Assembly: GCA_033675265.1 (NCBI GenBank)
Contig: JAUJYZ010000467.1
Location: 62,001-126,000, forward strand
Origin: Actinostola sp. cb2023
Lineage: Eukaryota; Cnidaria; Anthozoa; Actiniaria; Actinostolidae
Direction: 5' to 3'
DNA: 64,000 nt
The stretch's first letter is position 1. Every line of letters starts with the position of its first letter. Below the pieces are notes generated by a model that was not told the origin of the DNA, searched no databases, and saw nothing but the letters and a program-made list of their open reading frames with translations. The position numbers and the translations under genes were made by a program. Below are positions 10,898 through 20,560 of the stretch, one piece after another.

Positions 10898-11517
10898 CAG
10901 TCATTTGCAAAATTTCTGAACCGCGCGGGGTTGTAATACATGTATGGCATGAGCGTATAGCGGCCCCTAACAAGCGTCCAATTATTAAGACTTTTAAAAC
11001 TGTATATCAAATCTGAAACTCGAATCATCAAATTAATCACTTTATAGCCTGCCTCATCAACATACCTAACCCTCCGCTTTAACGCACTTGACCACAAGGG
11101 ATTAAGCTGCCAAGCTCTGCATTTTTTCTAGCTTTTGAAAATATTTTGCATGGGAAATATTAGCCAAATTAGGGCTGCTATTCACTAGTTAGGGGCCACT
11201 ATTCGCTTGCACGCTTTTACCATATCTGGAATACGTATTACAACCCCATCTGAAAATTCTGGCCGCTAAGAACTATCAATACATCAATATATCGGGTGCA
11301 TTATGGGTAATTAAATAATACTATTTTGAGTTTCCTAACTTATTAAATGAAACAAAATTTACAAACGACAAACGTAAGACTAAAATAAACATACTAAATA
11401 TTTCTACCAACTTTGCTGGCATTAACCCTTAAGGGGAATTTTAGATTATTTAATTACCCATGATGCACCCTATATATTGATATTTCGTAGTGGCCAAATT
11501 TTTTTTGCAAATGACTG
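10898..11517. mobile_element. mariner/pogo-like MITE nested in the IS3EU-like element
   Basis: Ends read CAGTCATTTGCAAAA inward on both sides and are flanked by TA (10896-10897 and 11518-11519). The element is 620 bp with no coding capacity. Within it a second inverted pair (GGTGCATTATGGGTAATTA at about 11297 and its complement near 11448) suggests another fold-back sequence inside. Confidence 0.75.
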
Positions 11518-11745
11518 TATAAAAAGGGTTTCAAAAAGGGCTGAGTGTGGCACTGGGCAGATTGCCTGGTTGCAAGCACAATAGTACTAGCTGCTTTCAT
11601 CTCCAATTTTTTTTTCTAAAAAGAACATTGCTCATAATATGCTTAGATGACATATAGCCCGATGCCCTCTAGCTAATAACCTTAATGAAACCCCTAATAA
11701 AATACTACACCGGTACATTGTACATAATGCAGATTAGCATTTTCT

Positions 11746-13290
11746 TTAATGTAGCAGCTGATCTTCCAAGTAATGGCAAACATTTAAATAATGATTGATT
11801 TTATGATTACCATCATCTACAAGAGGATCTGGCACAATGTGGCTGAGGTCTGTGAGCTGATTATCTGTTAAATGGATTGTGCTTCGTGGTAGAACCACAT
11901 TGTTGTCAGTAATAATGCCACTTAATGGGCCATCAAAATCAACACCATACAGATGATCAACTTGAATTACATCATTGTCCAATAGATGAATCCCTGTATT
12001 CCATAATGCCAGAGGAGATAAGTTATTCATAGTACGCAATCCATGGTGGTTCCCACTGACGAATAAATTCATTTGTAGAGGCATTTATTGATGGAAAAAA
12101 CACATATTGAGAGCAAATAAATGAAGTTCATTGTGTGAATCCAGAATACCTTCCTCTTCCATAAACATGAAAATATTTTTATAAAAGGCAGACACCACTC
12201 TGTTGACTTCTGACCAGAGACGCTCAACTCTTTGATTGTGGACACTACGTCCAGCAATAAAGCTCCCTCTATTTTGACCTCTATTTTCAATCATAAATCT
12301 TGCCACGTCTACATTTTCCACTCCTCTATCCCCTCTAACACGAAGGGGAAGGCCAAACTCCTACACACCTCTAACAAAGAATTGTAGAACAGTGTTTGCA
12401 CAATTGTTAGTGCAGCATTTCAAATAAATAATGGCTCTGCTATATCCATCTATGCATGCATGAAATACAAATCGCCACTGAATGAGTTTATGATTTGAGT
12501 CAATGTGCCATAAATGGTTAGGTATTGTTACATTATACTGTCGTCATTTCACAGTTACTTTCCTCCTTATGGCACGACCAATTGGATCTAGTAACTGTAA
12601 TGCCTCTCTAATCCGCCACCTTTGTACATGTATCTTACGACCCCTTAATGCACCCCGTATGTATGTTTCACCAGAAAATGGAGTTAGCTGAAAAATATTC
12701 CTTATGTGTGTGACTAGCTCATCATCTGAAATATCAGAAAATACATCTGCCAGGCCATAATCATTTCTTCTTCTATAAACTGTTTTTGCAGAAACACCAA
12801 GAAACCTAGCAATTGCTGACCATGACATTCCTGTTAGCCTTAATTCCTCCATTTGCTCTTTGGGGATAATAAACTTGGGCCTTCCACCAGAACTCTCACT
12901 TTGTAATTGGCTGCGACTAGCTGTACCTGATTCTAAATTGATCCTGTCCAGTTTACTTCGTTGTTCTTCAACTAACTGATAAAGATGTGACAATAAATCC
13001 TGTAACAAAGCTTTAAGCGTCGTAAATCCTTGTTGGTTTGCCAGGACAAATGATATGGCAAGAAGAATTTGTGTGTGTTCTTCAAGGCGACCAAGCACAT
13101 GTTCAATGTAGCAAGGGTCATAAACATTGACATTACTCATAGCATTGGATATAGCATTGGATATACACTCTTGCAAGGATAGCAGAAACCTTTCTAGTTC
13201 CCGATCATGTGCAACAACGGGTAGAAATTGGAACATAATTACAAATATAACAACTAAAAGTACAAAGACCACTCTTCCACACGACGCCAT
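11746..13290 (-). pseudogene. DDE integrase-like transposase (IS3EU-type), three nonsense codons
   Basis: One continuous reading frame of 515 codons is broken only by in-frame stops at 12544-12546 (TGA), 12361-12363 (TAG) and 12085-12087 (TAA). Domains in order: a hydrophobic N-terminal stretch, a helical region, a helix-turn-helix (LRLTGMSWSAIARFLGVS, TVYRRRNDYG), then a catalytic core with Asp in [11 protein letters not shown], Asp in VRGDRGVEN and Glu in [13 protein letters not shown], so the DDE triad is present. The C-terminal part has [11 protein letters not shown] and SPLALWNTG, typical of these eukaryotic integrase-like transposases. Each stop could arise from a CGA, CAG or CAA codon by a C-to-T change. 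The start codon lies about 30 bp inside the right inverted repeat. It would cut and insert the element if translated in full. Confidence 0.8.
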
Positions 13291-13319
13291 TTTGAATTTA
13301 TTACTTTTTTATTGTATTC

Positions 13320-13513
13320 CTGCTGACCAGTACGAATCGCGGAAATCTCGATCGGACAAAAAATCTCGATCGGAAAAAAAATCTCGATCGGAAAAATATT
13401 CTGGTCCGATAAACATTTCATTCTGGACTGGATATAATGTTTCTCGTCTGGAGAAATGAACACTCGAAGGAGAAAAAGATCTCAACAACTTTTGTCCACT
13501 TCGGCTTCCCATA
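13320..13513 (-). repeat. right terminal inverted repeat of the IS3EU-like element
   Basis: A 194-bp reverse complement of the left end, with three copies of the CGATCGAGA-type subterminal motif against about six on the left. Its inner edge almost touches the transposase start codon. Confidence 0.85.
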
Positions 13514-13733
13514 ATTATCCAAGTAGATATTATTACTAGACACTAATTCCATTGTTTTCTTTTGTTTTGATTTGACTATTAGTCACTAACTATTAGATTT
13601 TGTTTCACGGGTTAAGTGCCATCACTCTAACTCGACCCCTCATAAGGGAAGCGAAACATGGTTCAATGGTTATCGGGAGTTCAAGTTATCAAATGAGATA
13701 TACATCTTAATATTAGCACTGTAATTCCCCCAA

Positions 13734-14549
13734 CTAACATGACCACAATACTACAAGCTTGGGGTAAGAGAGAAGTTTATTGTGTATAAAAATACGTACT
13801 GAGGACGGACAAGTAACCACGTACACAAAATAAACCTCTCTGCCACATCCACCAATGGTGAAAATGGGGGAGATAAGATGGCGAATACGCGCGATCTTTT
13901 CGAGTTCCGAGATCCGGGTGGACAAAAGAATTTGGCCATAACCCGTGACGAACTCATCAATGGTCAAATCCTCGAAACGAACGTTACGATGCACTTGCGT
14001 GAAGCTGAGGTGGCTATGCGGCCATAATTGCGGGCATAAAACAGAACTGGAGTGACTTCAACTTACCAGACGATGATGCCGATCCTGCATTGCGGCGGTC
14101 CTCATGATCACTGCTAGATTCGCTGCTGGCATCACCACACGGTTGAAGTCGGCCATCTGGTCGTTTGCCTGTTGTACGAGCCCTTCCATCTGCCTTAATT
14201 CAGGGAGGGTGACTCCTCGAGAGGATGGAAGAGTGGGCGTTCCCATTGACGCAACACGGTGAGCACTGGTGTCGTTCGTTGTATTGACCGAGGCACGGAG
14301 GTCGGCCTGGTCTTTCTGGAGGGAAGTAACCTGCGCTTTCAACCCTTCGACGGCGGCCAATATGGTGGCTAATACATCCAGAGGATCTAGGGACAGGGTC
14401 GCTGGTGAGCATACATCCTCGTGCTCGACTAGAGGAGATGGCTCTGGGGAAGACGGGCCTTCGCAATCCTTGCTTGGCCTTCTAAATGAGTGTTCCGACT
14501 TCATTACGCCACAATCCGGACAAGGGCTATCGCACTTTGGCTTACCCAT
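13734..14549 (-). pseudogene. gag-like fragment of a DIRS-type retroelement
   Basis: The upstream part encodes CPDCGVMKSEHSF, an acidic Ser/Pro region, a helical stretch (LAAVEGLKAQVTSLQKDQADL) and ends RHHRL. A second block, at about 13890-13994, encodes VRFEDLTIDEFVTGYGQIL, a motif I associate with gag proteins of cnidarian DIRS-like elements. The blocks are in different frames and about 60 bp apart; a GTAAGT after RHHRL may be a chance donor site. The start codon at 14547-14549 is an ATG. No RT follows on this strand, so the fragment is isolated. Confidence 0.5.
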
Positions 14550-14973
14550 TAAAATAATAGAATCAAAAGACTAGCAGTAGCACCACAAATCGATGTAAAC
14601 AGTATGAAGGTCAAACGTAATGTGACCATCTGCCCAGCTTAACTCTGTAACATTATCCCAACATATGTCAGCAAGGTCAATTAATGTCTTTGAGTATGAC
14701 CATCATCTCCAAAGAGAAACAATTGTATTTATCAATCATAACGAGCTGCAGCCGCTTAACAACCAATATTACCCCCGCGTAAGGGGGATTGAAAAACCCC
14801 CTTCTTGTTCGTGTCTGTCAACATGTTAACTTTCATGTATACACTGTTCAGCAGTGTGGTCAGTACTAAAGTGTGACTGTTTACACCTATGAAAATATTG
14901 AATAAAGACTTATTAAGTACCATTGTATTGAATGACAAGCTAAAAACAAAGCCGACGGCTTTCATCCGAGCAC

Positions 14974-15055
14974 GTGCTAGCATAGTCTCCTTCGCATCCG
15001 ATTTTAGTTCCGTCACGGAACTAAAATCGGATGCGAACGAGACTAGTGCTAGCAC
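14974..15055. repeat. near-perfect 40-bp-arm hairpin
   Basis: GTGCTAGCA..TAGTCTC and TTCGCATCCGATTTTAG followed by TTCCGT is mirrored almost exactly after a one-base centre, ending in GTGCTAGCAC. The inner 23 bp are perfect. It would form a stable cruciform or RNA hairpin; it could be a fold-back MITE. Confidence 0.8.
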
Positions 15056-15100
15056 TGCGGTGGAGTATCTAGCAAGTAACAAACATGGATAATCCAAATA
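15055..15100 (+). repeat. inverted partial copy of the kinase gene 5' end
   Basis: The sequence CGGTGGAGTATCTA.CAAGT and ACATGGATAATCCAAA here matches the minus-strand start region of the kinase gene (about 16270-16312) in opposite orientation, including the ATG and the first codons. The coding match stops after a few codons. Confidence 0.7.
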
Positions 15101-15274
15101 CACGTACGTTTATAATAACCTCTCAGTTTAGGTGTTCTTTATTCATTTCAAGCTAACAGTAACTAACCCTCGAGACACAACTCTCGATATTATACCTTTT
15201 AATCTATTTTAAAACAGGATTACTCCTTAGATTGTTATTTTTATTGTTAAGAGGATTTCTTGTTCAACTAATAT

Positions 15275-16281
15275 CTATTTTAAACTACGAATAACTTCTT
15301 GAGCTGATGGTCTTTAGAGCGGATCACTTCTCATGCATGATCTATAGATTTGCTGCAAGCAAGCAGGAAGGGCGCCATCAAACTTGTGAAATAGCCTTTT
15401 GATTAGACAGCCCATTGAATAAATGTCTGATTTCTTGCTTTGTTTCCCACCTTCTTTGTGGAGTTCTGGCGCAAGATACTCTTGCCGTTGTCCGCCAGCC
15501 GAGTACACTTTTGGACTGCAAACGTCTCTGGCACTTCCAAAATCGATGATTATAGGGACAATTTCCGAGTTCCAACTCCCTTGTAAAACAACATTGTTGG
15601 CCTTTATGTCGTTGTGTAAAATCTTGACCACGTCGTGGAGATATGCCAGGCCATTAAATAGCCCTTTTATCAACTGGATCCATTCTGGGCTTGTAAATGG
15701 CTTTTTTAAGTGCTGAGGTTTATCTGTTCCCCGTCGACGTGATAGAATCGTATCACCAGAGCATTGGTTCCCTCTAGCTCATATACTCCAAGGAGCTCTG
15801 CCAAGTTGGGATGGTGCAGCTTAAATAAAATTATTGCTTCTTCCTGGTTATCCTTTCCTTTAGTTTTTTTTTATAATCACGGTACGTCCTCCATATCTGG
15901 CAAGAGTACATATACCATAGCTTCCACGGCCAATTTCCTGCCCAAGATAGCTTCTTTAGCTCCGAGTGAAAATAAACTGCATGTCGATGGAATCTTTCAG
16001 CCTGACCCATTTTGTTTACCGGAGCAACATCATCAGTGGTTACCGGCAAATCTTGGACTTCTCTGGCTTGACCAACATTACCTTCGACTAATTCGGCATT
16101 CGTTGCCGGCAAATCTTGTCGTGTTTCTCTTCCTTGACCATGTTCATGTCCATGTTCATTCTGGTCGTTTTCCAGGCATCGTTTGTTAGATTCGGCCCTA
16201 ATCTGTTTTTTTAGCAGTTTTTTTTTTTTTTTTTCTAGCTTTGGAGCTCTGTCGTTTCTTGTCCAACTTTGGATTATCCAT
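15275..16281 (-). pseudogene. decayed protein kinase gene with HND catalytic loop
   Basis: The start at 16281 gives a Lys-rich N-terminus (MDNPKLDKKRQSSKAR and a poly-Lys run) and a linker with EHGHEHGQ. The kinase domain follows: glycine loop GRGSYGICTLARYGG, an N-lobe helix and HHPNLAELLGVYE, the catalytic loop LHNDIKANNVV (HND in place of HRD), IIIDFGSAR (DFG) and YLAPELH (APE), then SDIYSMGCLIKRLF and, past a TAA at about 15314, RPSAQEVIRSLK. The domain is spread over three frames, so there are at least two frameshifts plus one nonsense codon. Motifs of an active fold are present, but no intact product is encoded. An inverted copy of its 5' end lies at 15055-15100. The gene starts head-to-head with the C2H2 gene, about 400 bp away. 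Confidence 0.75.
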
Positions 16282-16360
16282 GTCTGTGACTTGTTAGATA
16301 CTCCACCGCCCGCAATGCTTCGCTTTCTATCCTCGTTTCTATCAAGTGGGTTTACGCGTT

Positions 16361-16527
16361 AGGGATGGACCATTATATTTTAGGGGGGGGGGTTGGGCAA
16401 TTTTTCTGAGCTCGATTTTTTTTTTTCGTCTTGAGTTTGTGTAATGTATGTCCGTTTTTGCTGTGCAGGAATTTTTTTTGGGTAATTGCCCAACTCCCCC
16501 CCCCCAAAAAAATATAATGGTCCATCC
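16361..16527. mobile_element. MITE in the shared 5' region of the kinase and C2H2 genes
   Basis: Inverted ends GGGATGGACCATTATA (left) and its complement (right), followed inward by a G-rich tract and TTGGGCAATT on both sides. TTA occurs at each flank, which would fit a PIF/Harbinger-type target site, but this is inference. Confidence 0.65.
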
Positions 16528-16686
16528 CCTTAGCGGCTGTCAAACATGAATGGTCGTTTGTTTTCACTCTGTTTCTCCAGCATGTTTGGCTATTCAGCGA
16601 GGTGTGAGGTCCCAAAGGGATTCAAAGGACACGCTAATTAAAAAGCGGTTTCCTTGACTGAAGCAAATCATACGTGCCAGTCGGAC

Positions 16687-17488
16687 ATGGCGTTTGTAAT
16701 TTCTTGCGGTATTTGTAAAAAAAAATTCAATACGGGCTCTGCTTTGTCAAAGCACCACTCGAAATCGCACGTTGGTTTGGAGTACAATCACGGTGTTTTC
16801 AGTCTGGAAGGAGTAGAAATATCGGGTGAGCCGATTCCTAAACGACTGACAGCGAGAGAGTTGAAAGACTACCAGTGTTGGCTTTCCATACTGGTAGAGA
16901 GACTTATAGGATGTTTAAGTCCCAAGGCAAGAGGTAATGTGACTTTGTTGAATATTTGGTTTACTCGAAGTAATGCGAGGCAAATCTTACATGAAATCAA
17001 TTCTAAACTAAATGTTTTCTTATGTAGCTGGATGGCAGCGCGTCGAAGACTTCCGAGTTCCGAGAGCATATTTCTCTCACCTTCTGACTCGAGTTGGAAC
17101 CCATCGCCTCAACCGTGTACGCGATGCCAAACACTACAAACAACCGATGTTCCATGAAAGAACTCGTTTTTTTTCTTACAAACTTCTTGAGTTGGAAGAC
17201 TTTGTAGAAATTCTAAATGAGCAGGAAATGGTCCATGTTGACACAAAGGCCGCATTCAGACATGGGCGAGAAGTTGACATCCCATCAAGACCAAGCCCAG
17301 AAGAAGCAATCGAAATTGCAAAGAAAAGATCTGGATCTCGTTTTGTGACATCATCTGATGATCATGAACCAACAAGCATTTCGGAGATCAATGTGTCTAT
17401 TGGAGAGGGCAGAGCGACACGCGAGGCTGAATTCGTTTGGTGGCCAAACTTATACAAGAATTCAGAGTGTGTGGAAAATTGTTGGTGA
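16687..17488 (+). CDS. two-exon C2H2 zinc-finger protein, unknown function
   Basis: Exons 16687-16933 and 17028-17488 join in phase across a 94-bp intron (GTAATG..TATGTAG) to encode about 235 residues. The ATG at 16687 is followed by a C2H2 finger (CGICKKKFNTGSALSKHHSK..H, residues about 7-29). Downstream are LTARELKDYQCWLSILVERL, the splice-spanning GWQRVEDFRVPRAYFSHLL, a Phe/Glu-rich helix (ELEDFVEILNEQE) and a Trp-containing end (AEFVWWPNLYKN). No lesion is seen, which is unusual in this window. The gene points away from the kinase gene and may share its promoter region. The finger suggests nucleic-acid binding; the family was not recognised. Its C-terminal exon ends close to a donor-like GGTGAG, so more exons may exist. 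Confidence 0.6.
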
Positions 17489-17661
17489 GATTTTATGTCT
17501 CAAAAACTGAAATTTCGCATTATTAAATGCAACAGTAAATAATACACTAATCTATATACGTATGTATTTATATTAGGTCATTAACACATAATCGGCATGA
17601 CTTTTAATTGAGTTGAGACTGTATTTACTGTAATAGGCCTTTAATAATTGTCATCACTACA
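17489..17661. other. 3' flank of the C2H2 gene
   Basis: AT-rich sequence up to the next MITE; no coding signal seen. Confidence 0.4.
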
Positions 17662-18294
17662 ATTAGCCATTACCAAAACGAGCAGGGGACTGGGACCAAG
17701 TCCATTAAACTAATTCAATTAGAAACTAGCAAAAGTGGGCATCATTTTCTGAGAGAGTGGATCAAACTTAGCTAGCCTGGAAAGTTTGATGTCTATTTTC
17801 CCATACAAACTCTGTAATTTTTTGAAGTTGTCCAGCCAAACCATACATTCACTGTAAAATTTTGGCTGGACTACAAAATTTCAAAAGTTTATAATTCCGA
17901 CAGAATTCGCTCAAATCACATCAAACTTTGCAAAGATACTAATTTCAACATGCTGTTTCGTGACATGAATTTAATTTCATAATAGTCCCTTCTTCGAGTT
18001 CACAGATGCCACTGTAAAACCGCTGTACTTATTGACAACAGACACGTTTGCTCAGGCTAAGCCTCAATTCAGTGTAAATTATGCACACATTCTGACGAGA
18101 ACACGAAAAAGTGTTGACATTGGACAATAGAAACTATTTTTAATTGCACGGGTTATTCCTTGGATCAAGGATTAACCTGAACAAACACGTCTTTTGTGAA
18201 GGACAACGGTCATCTCTAAACAACTTGAAACTGGAGTATTGCATTACTTTATAAACTCGTTCCCAGTCCCCTGCTCGTTTAGGTAATGGCTAAT
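17662..18294. mobile_element. 633-bp non-autonomous DNA element
   Basis: The left end ATTAGCCATTACC then AAACGAGCAGGGGACTGGGA is repeated in reverse complement at the right end (to 18294). The arms are about 35 bp. The interior has no open frame. Superfamily not assigned. Confidence 0.7.
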
Positions 18295-18804
18295 GTGAAC
18301 TTCGCATAACTTACATGATCTCAAGTGAAGACGTTCAAAGCCGTCAGCAACTGATTAAGACAGTCCTTGTAAATACAACGATAATGTTGTCGTTACGACA
18401 GTTTGTGCTTGGGGTTTAAAATGGATTTTTTTCAATAAACATATCTTACAGTATATAATTCATAGTCGGTCTAACTGCGCTTTACACAAAACCTCACTTG
18501 GCTGCTGGTCCCCTCTCATTCCTTTCAGAGCAACAAGAATGACATGGTTTTATTTCCCATTTTCTTTTTCAATGAAAGGAATGAGATATTATCTGGGTAA
18601 AACCAGAGGGTGTCATCAGGTGCCACCTAACTCATTGTTGCCAGCGTTCAGTGGATGTATATATACAAAATATGTAGGTTCCTTGCAGTAACCTTGTGAT
18701 ATGTGACGTCATTTCCATTGTCTGTAGGCTGGAAAGCAATCATATTGCAGGACTATACACTCAACTGTTGGTTTAAGTATTATTATAATAATGTCTCGCA
18801 GTTT
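18295..18804. other. non-coding stretch, presumed 3' flank of the Ulp1-domain gene
   Basis: No supported open frame or inverted repeat. It lies directly downstream of the minus-strand stop codon at 18805. Confidence 0.45.
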
Positions 18805-20002
18805 TCAAGAAGATTTCAAAAGTTCAAACATAAGTTGCTTTCTGTGATATGTCATGTCAGAAAACGTCCATGAAAAGCTAACATCACGACTGTCCTCTGA
18901 AGAACTGAAATCTTTAGCAGCAAGAATCACACCGACGCCACAACTTCCACTGCCAATCAGTCCAGAATGCCCACTAATCTTCTTTGGCTGACGTGGCATT
19001 CCAAAGCGAAGAAAATATGTCACCGACTTCCACTTTTTGATATCAAAGTCTGGAATATCCGGAAATTCGTTATGTAATACCCTGACCACGTCGTGTACAA
19101 ACGAAATGGGCGGCGGTCTCTACCCAAGGCCATCATCGAAGTAAGCTAATTTATTTGGTATGTCGTTAATGAAAAGTCCCCAATGTGCTTCTGCCAGGTT
19201 AACAGGAACTATTATAAGCCTAATGAGATGAGGTACCACAGTACTTGAGATTTCGTGGAAACATTGTTGGATGAAGTCTTGATCAGCAGTTTCTAAAACA
19301 AACAACTGCATGCGCAGGGAAGGCAACTACGGAATCCGTAGGACAACATTGTCTTTGATATCTTGCTAGGAAAAAGTTGATGATTGTGTCATCTACATAC
19401 CTCTCCAGCGCTAAATACGAGAAAGCTTCAGTGGTTATGGAGTGACCGTTTTCTTGACATAAAATGTGTTCTGGATGATAGTCTTCCAGACATCTTAATA
19501 TTAAGTCTCTTTTCTGGTCATCTAGAGTATCCGGTGTTTCAACAGTCCACTTTTTCTCTGATTTCAAATCAAGATGAATAGATGCATACTTACACATTTT
19601 TTCAAGCTCGTCAATTCCTTTTCTGGAGAATATACCAAGATGACCAAATTGAACACCAAATACTTCATCGGTCACCTCGCTTAAATCTATCTCTTTGCTG
19701 TGTAGTTTGCTCATAGTGGCGTACCTGTATACTTGGAGAGCTCTGTCGACAACATTTCCTGTAGGGCGTGAATATAAACTCGCTACATCTGTGAATGCAA
19801 AACTAACAGGAACTTTGGCTAGTTTTACTTTACTTAAGTCAAGGTATATATCAACTGGAGGTAGCTTACACTTCGCCATGTCAGATCTTGAACAGTTAGG
19901 AGACAGAAATTGATGGACACTGAGGCGCTGCAACGATGTAGGGATGGACAAAGGGGAACACACATCTTTTGGTATCTTTTTAGGTGCAGCTGAATAAGAC
20001 GG

Positions 20003-20560
20003 ATCGACAGGTTTGATGGGCATAGAACTATGTGGTGGCAGGGAAGAGGATGGCTCAACAGGTTTGATGGGCGTAGAACTGTGGGGTGGCAGGGAAGAGG
20101 ATGGCTCGACAGGTTTGATTGGCGTAGAACTGTGGGGTGGCAGGGAAGAGGATGGCTTGACAGGTTTGATTGGCGGAGAACTGTGGAGTGGCAGGGAAGA
20201 GGATGGCTCAACAGGTTTGATGGGCGTAGAACTGTGGGGTGGCAGGGAAGAGGATGGCTCGACAGGTTTGATTGGCGTAGAACTGTGGGGTGGCAGGGAA
20301 GAGGATGGCTTGACAGGTTTGATTGGCGGAGAACTGTGGAGTGGCAGGGAAGAGGATGGCTCGACAGGTTTGATGGGCGTAGAACTGTGGGGTGGCAGGG
20401 AAGAGGATGGCTCGACAGGTTTGATTGGCAGAGAACTGTGGAGTGGCAGGGAAGAGGATGGCTTGACAGGTTTGATGGGCGTAGAACTGTGGGGTGGCAG
20501 GGAAGAGGATGGCTTGACAGGTTTGATTGGCGGAGAACTGTGGAGTGGCAGGGAAAAAGA
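20003..20560 (-). repeat. coding 51-bp minisatellite, 11 copies
   Basis: A 51-bp unit repeats about 11 times and encodes PHSSTPIKPVEPSSSLP-type 17-residue repeats in the Ulp1-domain gene. Alternating sub-variants (for example SSPP, SSTP and SSLP before IKPV) show higher-order duplication. The unit is a multiple of three, so gain or loss of units keeps the frame. Confidence 0.9.

Larger units (their letters stand above)
7458..13513. mobile_element. IS3EU-like DNA transposon carrying HECT and DDE transposase genes
   Basis: A complete 6056-bp element. Both termini read TATGGGAAGCCGAAGTGG inward and both are directly followed outward by ATTATC (7452-7457 and 13514-13519), a perfect 6-bp target duplication. 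Long inverted repeats contain tandem TTTTTTCCGATCGAGA motifs. Inside are a plus-strand HECT gene and a minus-strand integrase-like transposase gene in tail-to-tail arrangement, plus a nested 620-bp MITE. The IS3EU name is an inference from the integrase-like DDE protein, the 6-bp duplication and the TAT ends; the structure itself is seen directly. Confidence 0.85.
7422..13629. mobile_element. older MITE split by the IS3EU-like insertion
   Basis: Left of the transposon the sequence reads GGAGTGATGGCAC followed by CTGTGAAACAG. To the right (13600-13629) the reverse complement reads TAGAGTGATGGCAC and then CCGTGAAACA. These are the two ends of a short element of the same TAGAGTG family as those at 6973 and 34580, now separated by 6 kb. 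Confidence 0.55.

Noticed and set aside
12544..13290. Secreted or membrane protein, from the hydrophobic N-terminus
   Set aside because: The hydrophobic start is followed by a helix-turn-helix and a DDE core in the same frame; it is a transposase.
14756..15103. 115-residue frame with internal similarity
   Set aside because: The similarity comes from both arms of the DNA hairpin at 14974-15055 being read in one frame.
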